A DNA stretch of 64,000 bases, from the NCBI RefSeq assembly GCF_035046485.1, contig NC_085136.1, positions 154,202,870 through 154,266,869 on the forward strand, given 5' to 3'. Below the pieces are notes generated by a model. The model searched no databases, was not told the DNA's origin, and saw only the letters and a program-made list of their open reading frames with translations. The position numbers were made by a program, and so were the translations under genes. The stretch's first letter is position 1. Each line of letters opens with the position of its first letter. Of the stretch, positions 54,590-64,000 are shown in pieces. This stretch comes from Aedes albopictus. Taxonomy: Eukaryota > Arthropoda > Insecta > Diptera > Culicidae.

Positions 54590-57120
54590 TAACCGGATGT
54601 CACCTCAGGGCAAGGGCGAACTCAATGAGACCTCTTTATAGGATTGGTGAGGTACATTCATAGCAGCTATGAGCAACACAGCCGGAGGCATCGTCGGGTA
54701 CGTGAACAGAGTCGTCGGATGGAATGGTTTTTAGTGCAGTGTGTAGTTGTTATGCCCCACCCAGGTGGCCGATCGACCAGTTCTCAGTAATGCTGGATGC
54801 ATTACCAAAAGCGCTTAGTAGGGTTGAGTCCTGTGATCATCGGTGGAGACTTCAACGCCTGGGCGATCGAGTGGGGTAGGCGATCGACTAACGCGAGAGA
54901 CTGCGCACTACTCGGAGCTATGGCGAGATTGGATGTGGATATCACGAATGCAGGAGAAACAATGACCTACAGCAGGAACGGTATAGAGTCCATCATTGAC
55001 GTGACCTTCTGTAGCCCGGATCTAAACCCTAGCTCAAACTAGAGAGTCGACGATGGGTACACGCGAAGTGACCACCTGGCGGTACGATATAGGGTGGAAC
55101 ATGATGGAAGGAGGCCGAAGGTCATCGACGGTCATCGAGGATGGCTGACCTCGCGCTTCGATAAGGCGTCAGTTGTCCAAAGACTGCTTATTGAGGATAA
55201 TACTGACGATCTGTCCAGTGAAGATCTAGTCAGAATTCTAAGCCGTGCGTGCGATTTCGCAATGTCTAGGCGCGCGCTACCCAGAAATCTTGGAAACTGG
55301 TATACTGTTGGTGTCCTGAAATCGTGGAGCTCAGAGCGTCCTGCCTAAGAGCTAGGAGGAGGATGCAAAGAGCTTGTACCGATGAGGGTAGAGCAGAAAG
55401 TGGTGAAGCCTACAGGACGGCTAAACTGGCACTGAACAAAGAGATTAAGACACGAAAACGAGCGTGCTTCGAAAATCTCTGCCAGGCAGCCAATACGACA
55501 CCCTGGGGTGACGCCTACACAGTAGTCATGGTCAAAACAAAAGGAGTGTCAGCACTCCTGGAACGCTCACCCCAATTGGCCGAGATAATGCTCCAGAAAA
55601 AGCATAGAGGAATTCGTTACTGCGCGGTTGTCACGTTGGATGTGAAGTATGCGTTTAACAGCGTCAGCTGAGCCACCATTGAATACGCTATCCACCACCT
55701 AGGAGTTTCGGATAGCTTACGCCGGATACTGGAAAGCTACTTCCAGAATAGGGTGCTACTCTATGACACTGATGAGGGCGAAATGAGGTACAGGGGGTGG
55801 CCAAAATGTTTGGGATAGGCAACTTTTTTTCTCTCGCAAAAAAAATCAACATGCTATAACTTTTTGTAGAGTGCATCAAAAAATCTCAAATTTTGACTGT
55901 TTATCAACCTGTTATATGTGCATCACTGGTACAAATTTGTGCTCGATTGATTAAAATTTCGCAAAGTTATAACCGTTCGGGTAAAACACTATTTTTTAAA
56001 CAACTCATTTTTGAGCTGTCATATCTTGGAAACCAGTGAACCGAATTGAATGAATTTTTTAACGTTTATGAACAATATATTGATACTTAATACAACGTTA
56101 TAAAATGTAATATTTTTTCACGACGAATTAAGTTATACCGGGTTGAAATTTTTACCCATATAGAGGAAAATAAGTCAAATTTACAATACCATACAAAAAT
56201 TGCTAAATGTGTTCTTTCTTCAATCTAAATAGGCTCTAATATATCTGATTAGAGATAACTTGAGAACAGAAGTGGAAAATCTTTGGACATCAACACTAAA
56301 ATTTATTAACATTGACGTAAAAAAATTACCTTTTTTCGAGAAAAATCCAAAAAGTGTCAATCCATGATAACTTTTTTCAACGTTCAAAAACTATCTATGT
56401 TTGAATAGTTTGTGTAGCATCTGTATATTGTTAATGTACGTTCAAAATTTCATTCAATTCGGTTCACTGGTTTCCGAGATATGACAGCTCAAAAATGAGT
56501 GGTCTAAAAAATAGTGTTTCACCCGAACGGTTATAACTTTGCGAAAGTTTAATCAATCGAGCACAAATTTGTACCAGTGGTGCACATATAAGAGGTTGAT
56601 AAACAGTCAAAATTTGAGATTTTTTGGTGCACTCTACGAAAAGTTATAGCATGTTGAATTTTTTTGTGAGAGAAAAAAAGTTGCCTATCCCAAACATTTT
56701 GGCCATCCCCTGTACAACATCACCGCGGGAGTACCACAAGGGCCAACCTTGGGCCCGGTACTATGGAACGCGGCGTACGATGGCGTTTTGAGGCTCACAC
56801 TTCCACTGGGCGTAAAGCTGGTCGGCTTTGCCGATGAAATTTTCCTCACGATCGCCGTATCGTGTCGATAGAGGAAGTAGAACTGACAGCGGCGCATGCA
56901 ATTGGCTTAATTGAGGATTGGCTGAGGTCTCGTAAGCTGGTGGTGGTGATGGTGGTGATAAGCTGAACTTTGGCAGCCGCGTGAAATATGCTTGCAAGAG
57001 GGCAAGCATGGCGATTATGGCACTATCGATGATAATACCCAATAGCTCGGCAATAGTCTCTAGTAAGCGTAGACTTCTCGCGACAGTAGCGGTCTTTATT
57101 TTCGTTCTAAACCATAGGGG
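54590..57120 (+). pseudogene. R1/Jockey-type LINE relic: endonuclease to reverse transcriptase, split by a MITE
   Basis: The longest R1-like copy. The endonuclease is well kept: PVIIGGDFNAWAIEWGRRST (54830-54890), SIIDVTFCSPDL (about 54990) and YTRSDHLAV (55060). The linker follows in ORFs 55094-55348 and 55324-55671. Part of the RT fingers is missing. RT then reads VVTLDVKYAFNSVS (first catalytic D, about 55640), IHHLGVSDSLRRILESYFQN, and, beyond the MITE at 55791-56712, NITAGVPQGPTLGPVLWNAA. The active-site box at 56827-56838 is FADE in place of FADD. The C-terminal stretch KYACKRASMAIMAL lies at about 56985. A stop ends the 55640 frame after VS. Not functional. Confidence 0.85.
55791..56712. 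mobile_element. Palindromic TA-flanked MITE, 922 bp, in an R1 reverse transcriptase
   Basis: Begins cagggggtggccaaaatgtt and ends with the inverse ('aacattttggccatcccctg'), with TA on both sides (55789-55790, 56713-56714). Arms of about 300 bp pair: 'gctgtcatatcttggaaacc' with 'ggtttccgagatatgacagc', and 'gttataaccgttcgggt' with its inverse. No transposase. Its ends (CAGGGG.TGG.CAAAATG) match those of 23891-24735, so both belong to one superfamily. Confidence 0.92.
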
Positions 57121-57177
57121 GATAAAATGAATAATCTGACAGGCTCCGGTGTCTATGGCCCTAGAACAAAAATCTCT

Positions 57178-58560
57178 GTTCACTTAGTGAGAGTCCATCA
57201 CCTTGTCGCAGTCCCCGGCGAGATTCAAATGCACTGGATAGTTCACCCGAAACCCTAACGCAGTATTGGACACCGCCCATCGTTGCTTTAATCAGTTTAG
57301 TCAGTATCCCAGGAAAGCCGTTTTCGTCCATGATTCTCCATAGCTCTGTGCGGTCGATACTGTTGTATGCCGCTTTGATGCCGATGAACAGGTGATGCGT
57401 TTGGACCTGGTATTCACGGCATTTCTGGAGGATTTGCCGTACGGTGAAGATCTGGTCCGTTGTCGACCGGCCGTCGATGAAACCGGCTTGATAACTTCCC
57501 ACGAACTCATTCGTTTTAGGTGAAAGACGACGGAAGATGATCTGGGATAGCACTTTGTAGGCAGCACTCAAAATAGTGATCACCCTGAAGTTCTCACATT
57601 CCAAATGGTCGCCTTTCTTGTGGTGCAGATTACCCCTTCCTTCCACTCCTCCGGTACTGTTCGGTTTCCCAGATCCTGACTATCAGCCGATGCAGACAGG
57701 TGGCCAATTTTTCTGGGCCCATCTTGATGAGTTCAGCTGCGATACCATCCTTACCAGCTGCTTTGTTGGTTTTGAGCTGATGAATGGCATCCTTAACTTC
57801 CCTCAGCGTGGGAGTTGGTTCAGTTCCGTCCTCCGCTGCAATGGCGTCGTCGTTTCATCCGCTGCTGTGGACTCACGTGCCTACGTTCTCCACGCCGTTC
57901 AGGTGCTGATCGAAGTGCTGCTTCCACCTTTCGATCACATCACGTCCGTTCATCAAAAGGCCTCCGTCTTTATCCCTGCATATTTCGGCTCGCGGCACGA
58001 AGCCGTTGCGGGATGCGTTGAGCATCTGATAGAAATTCCGTGTTTCTTGGGAACGGCACAGTAGTTCCATTTCTTCACAATCCACTTCTTCCAGGCGGCG
58101 CTTTTTCTCCCGAAAGAGGCGGGTCTGCAGTTTCGCTTCTGTTTGTAACGTTCTGCCGAGTCCCTTGCTGCAGCATTACTGCCCTCGCTGCGTTCTTCTC
58201 CTCCAAAACCGTTCTGCACTCTTCGTCGAACCATTCGTTCCGTCGATTCCGTTCCACGTACCCGTTGGTGCTCTCGGCTGCGTCGTTGATGGCTGCTTTC
58301 ACTGTACTACAGTAGTTCTCTAGAGGGGCCTCATCGCGCTCGCCCTCGTCTGGCAATGCGGCCTCGAGATTCTGCGCGTATGCTGAGACGCCATCCGGTT
58401 GTTTCAGTCGCTCCAAGTTATACCGTGGAAGTCGCCGGTACCGTACATTGTTGATGACGGAGAGTTTTGGGCGCAGTTTGACCATCACCAGATAGTGGTC
58501 GTAAACTAGTACTCGATTCTGGAAGTACCTTCCGAGAATCTTGTACAGGCCCACACGAAG
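57178..58560 (-). pseudogene. RTE-like LINE relic: endonuclease tail, linker and RT (best copy)
   Basis: Read from 58554 down: endonuclease tail YDHYLVMVKLRPKL; linker with NEWFDEECRTVLEEKNAARA (about 58265-58205), QETRNFYQMLNASRNGFVPR (58050-57990), DKDGGLLMNGRDVIERWKQH; then the RT in the 161-aa ORF 57646-57161: GDHLECENFRVITILSAAYK, GSYQAGFIDGRSTTDQIF, HHLFIGIKAAYNSID (the catalytic D is G here), FESRRGLRQGDGLS. It stops just after the RQGDGLS block, before the FADD box. A few stops and frameshifts separate the ORFs. Confidence 0.88.
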
Positions 58561-58974
58561 GAGCGCATCGGCAGTTGCCGGCTAACTGGCGAAAGGGCCT
58601 TAATCAGATGGAATGTGACTACCCCTTGTATCCCATTGACCAAATTATCTACTCTCCTTGGGTGGACTTGCCTAGGTATGGTCACATCGCATGTATGCGA
58701 GAGCGTACATCCTGTAACGGAGTGGATCCACCGTCGGGGACTATTCGAGTAGATTGGAACATGCGCTTTATAGCATTCACATCCCCATCGCCCATGCGGT
58801 AGAGATATCACGCCTGACAACATTGTTGAAAGGATGTGTATGGGGGCGGACAAGTGGGACTCCGTTACTTCCACGGTTTCTCGAATCGTACTTGAACTAC
58901 AGAGTAAATGGCGAGCCGAACAACAGCTAGTTGAGTTGGCCCCCCTTCCCCATCCAGGAGCTTAAGTTCAACGG
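58561..58974. other. No recognisable gene, perhaps LINE leader
   Basis: 58561-58960 between the RTE relic and the R1 3' region. The minus ORF 58506-58874 (122 aa) overlaps the end of the RTE relic and has no domain. The text 'cacatccccatcgcccatgc' (58780) resembles 54387 ('cacctccacatcgcccat'), so part may belong to the R1 family. Confidence 0.35.
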
Positions 58975-59225
58975 GTAGTCTAAGTACTAGCCAGGACCCG
59001 AGCCTCCAGGGGAGAGTGAACAACTTAAGGCGGTAGCTGGTGGAACGCTTACTATTAGAGTGTACTCATGTACGGTCCCCCCCTTCTCGAAGTCATCCCT
59101 AACGGGCGTACCGCGAAGGTAAGGAAGAGAGAGAATGAGCTTTTAGTGGGTCGATCCCCACATCACCCGAGGAACCACCTCTTGGGTATCTGTTGCAGAT
59201 TTTCTCATTCTATAAAAAAAAAACA
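58975..59225 (+). pseudogene. R1/Jockey-type LINE 3' region with A-rich tail
   Basis: 'aacttaaggcggtagctggt', 'gggcgtaccgcgaaggtaag', 'gagcttttagtgggtcgatc', then 'ccacctcttgggtatctg' and 'ttttctcattctat' followed by an A run (59212-59221). The same order occurs, split, at 40089-40468 and 42650-42715. An A tail at the end fits a LINE 3' terminus. Confidence 0.65.
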
Positions 59226-59418
59226 AAATCCCACAATTTGTGTTTCCGTTCAAGACATTTGTGCCCATCTTATGCTTCCTTATTTTAACAGACTTTTAAG
59301 CGTCCGCCACAGGTTGCAGAACCAAAGCCACCTGTGTCCATCCCGGGTCTTTTCGCATCCAAACGGTTGCAGCATCCAAAATTCGCCGTCATCAATAATG
59401 TGCGATACTGGTTGACGT
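59226..59418. other. Spacer
   Basis: No feature beyond short ORFs that overlap on both strands (59068-59415 plus, 59285-59527 minus) without domains. Confidence 0.3.
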
Positions 59419-59570
59419 TGAAGTAATCGGATGTCAACTCAGAATTCACGCACAGTCTCGGGACACTGCTACTGGCCAAGGGCGAGCTCAATGAGGACTC
59501 CTTCTTTATAGGACTGGTGAGGTACAATCAAAGCAACTATGATCATCGCAGCCGAGAGCATCATCGGACG
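59419..59570 (+). repeat. Fragment shared with 54590-54700
   Basis: 'caagggcgagctcaatgagg' and 'tttataggactggtgaggta' match 54608-54655; the order is conserved. Probably a piece of the R1-like leader. It joins directly to an RTE fragment. Confidence 0.55.
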
Positions 59571-59574
59571 GAGT

Positions 59575-60090
59575 CGACGGAACGAATGGTTCGACACGGA
59601 GTGCAGAGCGATTTTGGAGGAGACGAACGTAGCGCGGGTGGTAAGGCTGCAGCATGAGACCCTGAAGAACGTGGAATTATAGAATTAGAAGCAGTAGACC
59701 CGTCTCTTTAGGGATAAAAAACGCCTGGAAGAAGCGAAGTTCGAGAAAATAAAATTGCTATGCAGTTATCAAGAACCACAGAAGTTCTACCAGGAGCTCA
59801 TCCTGCAAAGGCTTCGTGAATTCGAGGAAGTTGAGGATGCCGTTCAACAACTCAAAACCTACAAAGCAGCTGGAAGGGTGGTATCACAGTTGAACTCATT
59901 AAAATGGGCCCAGAAAAGTTGACCACTTACCAGAATCGGTTGATAGTGAGGATCTGAGAAACCGAAAAGCTATCAGAGAAATGGGTTTGAAGGGGTAATT
60001 TGTCCCAAAGAAAGGCGACTGGATTTGAGAACTTCAGAGCGATCACTATTTGAATGCCGTTTACATGAATGCTAACCCAGATCATCTTCC
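59575..60090 (+). pseudogene. RTE-like LINE relic: linker and start of RT
   Basis: RNEWFDTECRAILEETNVAR (59579-59640) begins the fragment; then DKKRLEEAKFEKIK and EPQKFYQELI (59770); after a deletion, VEDAVQQLKTYKAAG (59835), then a frameshift, the equivalent of LIKMGPEKL at about 59900, and 'gagaacttcagagcgatcac' at 60028. Stops are frequent. Same family as 57178-58560 but opposite strand. Confidence 0.75.
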
Positions 60091-60480
60091 ACTGTGACTC
60101 ACGTAAAACGAATACGTTCGTTTCGTAAAACCGCTGTTTCACAAAACTTGGACCAAATACAACCTGAATCAGCTATGGTTTGTATATTGAACGGTATCGT
60201 TATAAAAATAAATTATGTTTTTGACTGGAGTCAACAGTAGTGGTAGCATCCTCTTGATTTTCAACATAAATATGCTGAATATTAGAATTCTAATAACTAC
60301 TTACCTACTAGCTTAGCCCAGACAACGTGGCACAGAATAAGCCCAGCTCCGTAGTATGTACGATTGTTTGAAAATTTCCCCCTCTCAAACCTCCCGCAGC
60401 GTGCATCAGGTTTCAAAATAGAATAATTTAATCTGCGGCAATCGTTATTTTCATAACTTTATTAAACCGTTTTATGCGAT
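60091..60480. other. No recognisable gene
   Basis: AT-rich DNA upstream of the possible exon at 60509. I see no clear promoter element. Confidence 0.3.
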
Positions 60481-60508
60481 CACGCACACGTTCATATGTG
60501 CCTAACGG

Positions 60509-60695
60509 ATGGATGACGGCGGTGCGGTGGTGGCATCATCATCATCTTCTTTTGCGGTGACAGGGGTAACCTACGGCTACGGCGCGGCCGCGGCGGCGGG
60601 CTACGCTCAGAAGCGAGCCGGCTTAACACTTTCCTATTTACTTTTGGCATTAGTCTTGTTGCCCGTTGGAAGCGCAACCCACGGCGGCGGCACGT
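60509..60695 (+). CDS. Possible first coding exon with signal anchor, host gene unknown
   Basis: ATG at 60509 follows an in-frame stop (taa at 60503) and opens a frame of 71 codons. Residues 1-36 are rich in Gly, Ala and Ser (a short Ser run, then GYGAAAAAGYAQKRAG); residues 37-56 form a hydrophobic stretch, LTLSYLLLALVLLPVGSA, like a signal peptide or anchor, followed by THGGG. At 60696 the sequence reads GTAAGC, a strong splice donor, before the frame closes at 60724. The block is GC-rich and not part of any repeat I recognise here. Partner exons were not identified. The overlapping 134-aa minus ORF (60492-60896) is Arg- and Pro-rich and less likely. A chance GCC-rich frame remains possible. 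Confidence 0.4.
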
Positions 60696-60724
60696 GTAAG
60701 CGAATTTGTGGACGCAAACCATGA

Positions 60725-61560
60725 ACTGACTTTTTGTTGGTCTCTCACGGCAATTACTGATCGCTTGATTTATAGCTCGTCTAATTGGGACAGCTGCTTG
60801 TCGTCGAGGTCGAGGCATCAACCGGAAATCGAGAAAGATGGTCAACATCATTCGGCTTCTTTCCCAGCCTAGAGCGCTGCTTCGCAGGAAAAACAAAGTT
60901 AATCTGCTGAATTATTTCCTGATTATTTTCCGTCCAACATTCGTGTAATCGTTTCAGACACTTTTCAACATAGGTTTAATGAAGCAATTTGTCGATATGC
61001 AGACAGCAGATATTTGTTTTCCGCCTCTCTGTGCTTCCTTTCGAATACTTTTTATTGTGCTTATGTTTGTTTGCCCTCAGGAACCTTCCCTTTCAACCCA
61101 AGCAGGGCTTTTTTCTCATGATTTGTTTCCTACAAACCCAATATGCTTGGTTCGGTCCTCCTATTGATTTACCATCGAGTCGTTATGCACAACTAGCTAC
61201 GCAACGAGTCCGAAAGGCGCGAAACGACTAAAAGCGCCGAACATGGATTACGTCGGCGGATATGGTAGACAGGTATTGGGAAATGGGAAACACTGAACAC
61301 GTAATTGATTTTCATTGTTAGAATTTCTGTTCTTCTGAGAAAATTATATTGTATGTACATAGAATGGTTGTGCTTTACAATCATCGTTCGTCGAAAGTTT
61401 CGAGATGTTCTTCGCATTCATTGATGGAACATATATCAAAATCGAATAGTCATCACATTTAACATACTCTTATCCCTCGTGGTACAAGAATTCTACTGAA
61501 TACATTACATGAAATCAAATCTGTTTCACTTCAGTCATGACTCCCTAAGGGCTATCCGGG
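60725..61560. other. Possible intron; no gene established
   Basis: If the 60509 exon is real this is likely intron. An ATG at 61243 (aacATGG) opens MDYVGGYGRQ and meets GT at 61273 (CAG then GTATTG), another donor-like site, but ten codons are too few to rely on. The ORF 60989-61231 is hydrophobic and has no supporting context. Confidence 0.3.
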
Positions 61561-61561
61561 T

Positions 61562-61875
61562 TCAAAGTTGTTGCACTACCCCCATTATTGTTTGGACAAG
61601 CGTGTGGGTGGGCAAATTCATTATCGTCGGATCATCCTTCAGGGAGATCTTCAGTTTTGTCCCCGGGGAATGCATCCAGCCGCTTCCTTCATCCAACTTG
61701 GTTGGTACCAAGTTATTCAACGGTTTCTGTCTAGCACACCCGGTAGTATCGCCACTTCCATTATGCAGTTTCGGCTTCTCTGCGGGTAAAGGAGTGTGGC
61801 TGGATTTTGTGGCTTCCCGAATCGATAATATCGATTTTACGGTTGGGCTTTGTTGCTTTAGCTTTGGCTGATCAA
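61562..61875 (-). CDS. Possible 3' coding exon on the minus strand
   Basis: The minus frame is open for 159 codons (62041 to 61562). The part downstream of a 'ttgatcag' acceptor-like site near 61868 is protein-like: PKLKQQSPTVKSILSIREAT, later PAEKPKLHNGSGDTTGC, LVPTKLDEGSGWMHSPGTKL and ISLKDDPTIMNLPTHTLV. The composition is polar and balanced, with no repeat structure, unlike the TE-derived ORFs around. The stop follows VVQQL at 61562. I recognise no domain. The overlapping plus ORF (61509-61871, 120 aa) is Ser-, Phe- and Cys-rich and less convincing. It could also be an unrecognised transposon fragment. Confidence 0.35.
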
Positions 61876-62138
61876 AGCAGAGGACACAAAAGTTGTTGTG
61901 TAATTTGAGGAGGGCAGTCACACGTAAAGTATCCATTGTGTGGAAGAGTGAAATGTTTCTTGGTGAAGTATAGTCTAGTTCTAGTTTATATGCCATTGAT
62001 AAGCAACTAATGCTATGTGAAATAGTAGTTTGCGCTAACATTCATGGTGTATTTTAGTCAACACTGTGAAAACGCTCAATGTAGCTGGGAACAATATTGC
62101 ATGTCAATTGCAGTGATACCCACTGAGTTAAATGAACC
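61876..62138. other. Spacer
   Basis: Continues the open minus frame up to 62041 but with intron-like composition. No other feature. Confidence 0.3.
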
Positions 62139-62356
62139 CAGGGCCGGATCTAAGGGGGGCCGGGGGGGCCCGGGCCCCGGGCCCCCACATTTTAGGGGCC
62201 CCCACAAAAACCTTTTCTGGTTGCCAACATTAGCTTTATTTTTCATATTGCTCAAGTACTGTTCGAAAATAAGGAGAAAAACATGTTTGGTCATCTCTCC
62301 AAGGGGCCTCCACATCCGCTCGGGCCCCGGGCCCCCACAATCCTTAATCCGGTCTG
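62139..62356. mobile_element. hAT-like MITE, 218 bp, 8-bp target-site duplication
   Basis: Starts cagggccggatctaaggggg and ends '...ccttaatccggtctg', imperfect TIRs of the CAGGGCCGG type known from hAT elements. The flanking 8-mers are aatgaacc (62131-62138) and aatgcacc (62357-62364), one mismatch. The interior contains two copies of 'cgggccccgggcccccaca' (about 62170 and 62322). ORFs across it (62044-62490 plus, 62076-62363 minus) follow from base composition. Confidence 0.8.
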
Positions 62357-63099
62357 AATGCACCTATTCAATGTACGCAGCCTGGAGTACGATAATCAAT
62401 ATAAGTGGTTTTACAAGCTTTGATGAGAAAATTGAAACAAAAAGATACAACAATAAAACACTTTTTTTAACTCCACATTATGAAAATTGAAAAAAAAAAT
62501 GCTCTTTTTAAAAAGCTTTATCTATTTATTTTATTTTTTTCATAGAAACCGTCCAAGAACAGACCTCAGTAGTTTTAAAAACGCCACTTCGTTTTAGACG
62601 TTTTGAGAAAGATTTACGGGAAAGGGGTGGAGGGGGAGACCTAGACAACTTGTAGTCTAGGTCATTGAATCTACAAGTGTAAGTAGTAAACTGTTGCTGT
62701 ATAGGTATAGTGCATAAGGTTTCTACTCACCCAGATAGCTCTTATAAGTTTTATCAATTCCCCTGTGAACCCCATGAAATACCATAAATCCCTTAAAACG
62801 ACTTGGACCCCCCTTAAGACCCCTTAACTCCTTAAGGTTTTTTTTTTAATCTTCCCTAATGAAACCTCTTGAAACCCACTAAGACTCCCTTGAAACACCC
62901 TGCCACAGTCTAGACTCCTACTACACGGTTGGTTCGAGGGAGCAGTAGGAATCAGTGTTGTAGGAATCCCAGAGCTTATGAGATTTCGCCTAATTGGGGG
63001 TGTGAGCGAATATTTCAGACATAATTCAAGATAGCGACATACTTTCTTTGGCAAAGTTGTAGTACTAGAATAGATCTACCACACAATGCCAACTAACAT
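62357..63099. other. No recognisable gene
   Basis: AT-rich to 62560. 62740-62900 has loose 'ccccttaagacccctt' and 'ccttgaaac' repeats. The ORF 62824-63054 (minus, 76 aa) is without domain. Confidence 0.35.
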
Positions 63100-64000
63100 C
63101 CAATTAGGCCGATAGAGGCGCTATGTAGAAGTGGTTGGTATGTACATTTGCCAGTAGTAACACTCATAAGTTATCACATGCGATATCTCAAGGTCTACTT
63201 TATTTGGAGCAATGCTGTCTTCGGCAAAGTTGTTCAGTAGGCCAAGAACAATCTGATGATTCACCAATTAGTTTGTGATTTCACCGCTAGGTGGCGCTAG
63301 TTGTCAAGTAAAATTTTGAACTTCTCTAGCTCGCGATCCAGAGCAGATAGAAAAACGACGTCTTCGGTAAAATTTTTCATGAAATCAAGAACAATCTGGA
63401 GATTTAACAATTAGTTGGTGGTTTCGCTGCTAGGTGGCGCCAGTCATCAAGTAAAGCTTTGAACTCCGCTATCTCGGAATCCAGAGCAGATAGAAAAGTG
63501 TCATCTTTGGCAAAGTTCTTCGGAAAGTCAAGAGCTATCTGGTGATGCAACATTTAGCTGGTGATTTCGCCTCTAGGTGTCCCTAGTTGTCAAGTAAAAT
63601 TTTTAACTTTTCTAGCTCGCGATCCATAGCAGATAGAAGAGGGTCATTTTCGGCATAGTTCTTCAGCAAGTCAAGAGCTATCTAGTGATTCAACAATTAG
63701 TTTGTGATTTCACCGCTAGGTGGCGCTATTCGTCAAGTAAAGTTTCAAACTCCGCTATCTCGGGATCCAGAGCAGATAGAAAAGTGTCATCTTCGGCAAA
63801 GTTCTTCGGGAAGCCATAACCTATCTGGTGATTCAACATTTAGTTGATGCTTTCGCCACTTGGAGACACTAGTTGTCAAGTGAAATTTTAAACTTCTTTA
63901 GCTCATGATCCAGATAGAAGATGATCGTTTTCGGCAAAAGTTGTTCAGTAGGTCAAGATCAATCTGGTGATGCAACAATTAGTTTGTGATCTCGACGCTA
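63100..64000. repeat. ~143-bp tandem repeat running off the window
   Basis: 'caccgctaggtggcgctag' or close variants recur at about 63282, 63428, 63571, 63712, 63854 and 63992, 138-146 bp apart. Each unit also has 'tcaagtaaa(a/g)ttt(t/c)(g/a)aac', 'tagctcgcgatccagagcag' or 'ctatctcgg(a/g)atccagag', 'atcttcggcaaagttcttc' and 'aacaattagtt(g/t)gtgat'. Two unit types alternate in part: 'tctagctcgcgatc' is followed by 'gctatctcggaatc'. The array is not finished at 64000. No ORFs of note. Confidence 0.85.

Noticed and set aside
1..64000. CRISPR array or bacterial operon
   Set aside because: Repeats are contiguous without unique spacers, and all recognisable proteins are eukaryotic transposon relics.
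1..64000. Endogenous viral insertion
   Set aside because: I looked through the listed frames and recognised no viral replicase, capsid or glycoprotein; the reverse transcriptases are of non-LTR type.

Overview
The window looks like intergenic or intronic DNA from a culicine mosquito, most likely Aedes (aegypti or a close relative). The basis is recall, not a search. Two tRNA-derived SINEs read like the Aedes families Feilai and Gecko. There are several RTE-like and R1/Jockey-like LINE relics, many palindromic MITEs, and the degenerate 'aggaattcc' 24-bp minisatellites common in these genomes. Almost every ORF longer than about 60 codons is either a transposon relic or a by-product of low-complexity repeats. 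I found no complete host gene, no rRNA, no functional tRNA, no CRISPR array and no recognisable viral insertion.

Layout. 1-5400: a degenerate ~155-bp tandem family and a dispersed repeat with a TG microsatellite. 5400-7490: an RTE-like LINE relic followed by an inverted C-terminal piece. 7790-8650: an unexplained GC-rich block. 8950-17635: a run of foldback elements, including two nested palindromes, a 469-bp-arm foldback and a 2.26-kb TTAA-flanked foldback filled with 151-bp repeats. 18000-27110: a Jockey RT fragment, the 24-bp minisatellite, two SINEs and at least four MITEs. 28492-29435: a decayed TA-flanked Tc1/mariner-like element. 30170-31900: two RTE pieces. 33960-35480: a Jockey LINE relic. 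35586-40468: a nested stack (R1 LINE split by a TIR element, split by a hAT-like element, split by palindromic MITEs). 41550-42478: a 23/46-bp minisatellite. 42640-45500: R1 and RTE relics plus a Gecko-like SINE with target-site duplication. 47000-49650: mostly single-copy-looking DNA with one possible first exon. 50100-53630: the largest 24-bp minisatellite. 54090-60080: alternating R1 and RTE relics, with a MITE sitting exactly in an R1 reverse transcriptase. 60480-62000: the best candidates for host exons. 63100-64000: a ~143-bp tandem repeat running off the window.

The most informative signals are structural: clean target-site duplications that date the nested insertions, a 453-bp higher-order repeat inside a foldback, a lone arm of another foldback, and a MITE whose removal restores a LINE reading frame. 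LINE relics lie on both strands and foldbacks are dense, which would suit a small-RNA-producing locus, but that is only inference. Boundaries without a stated target-site duplication are approximate, usually to within 10-50 bases.
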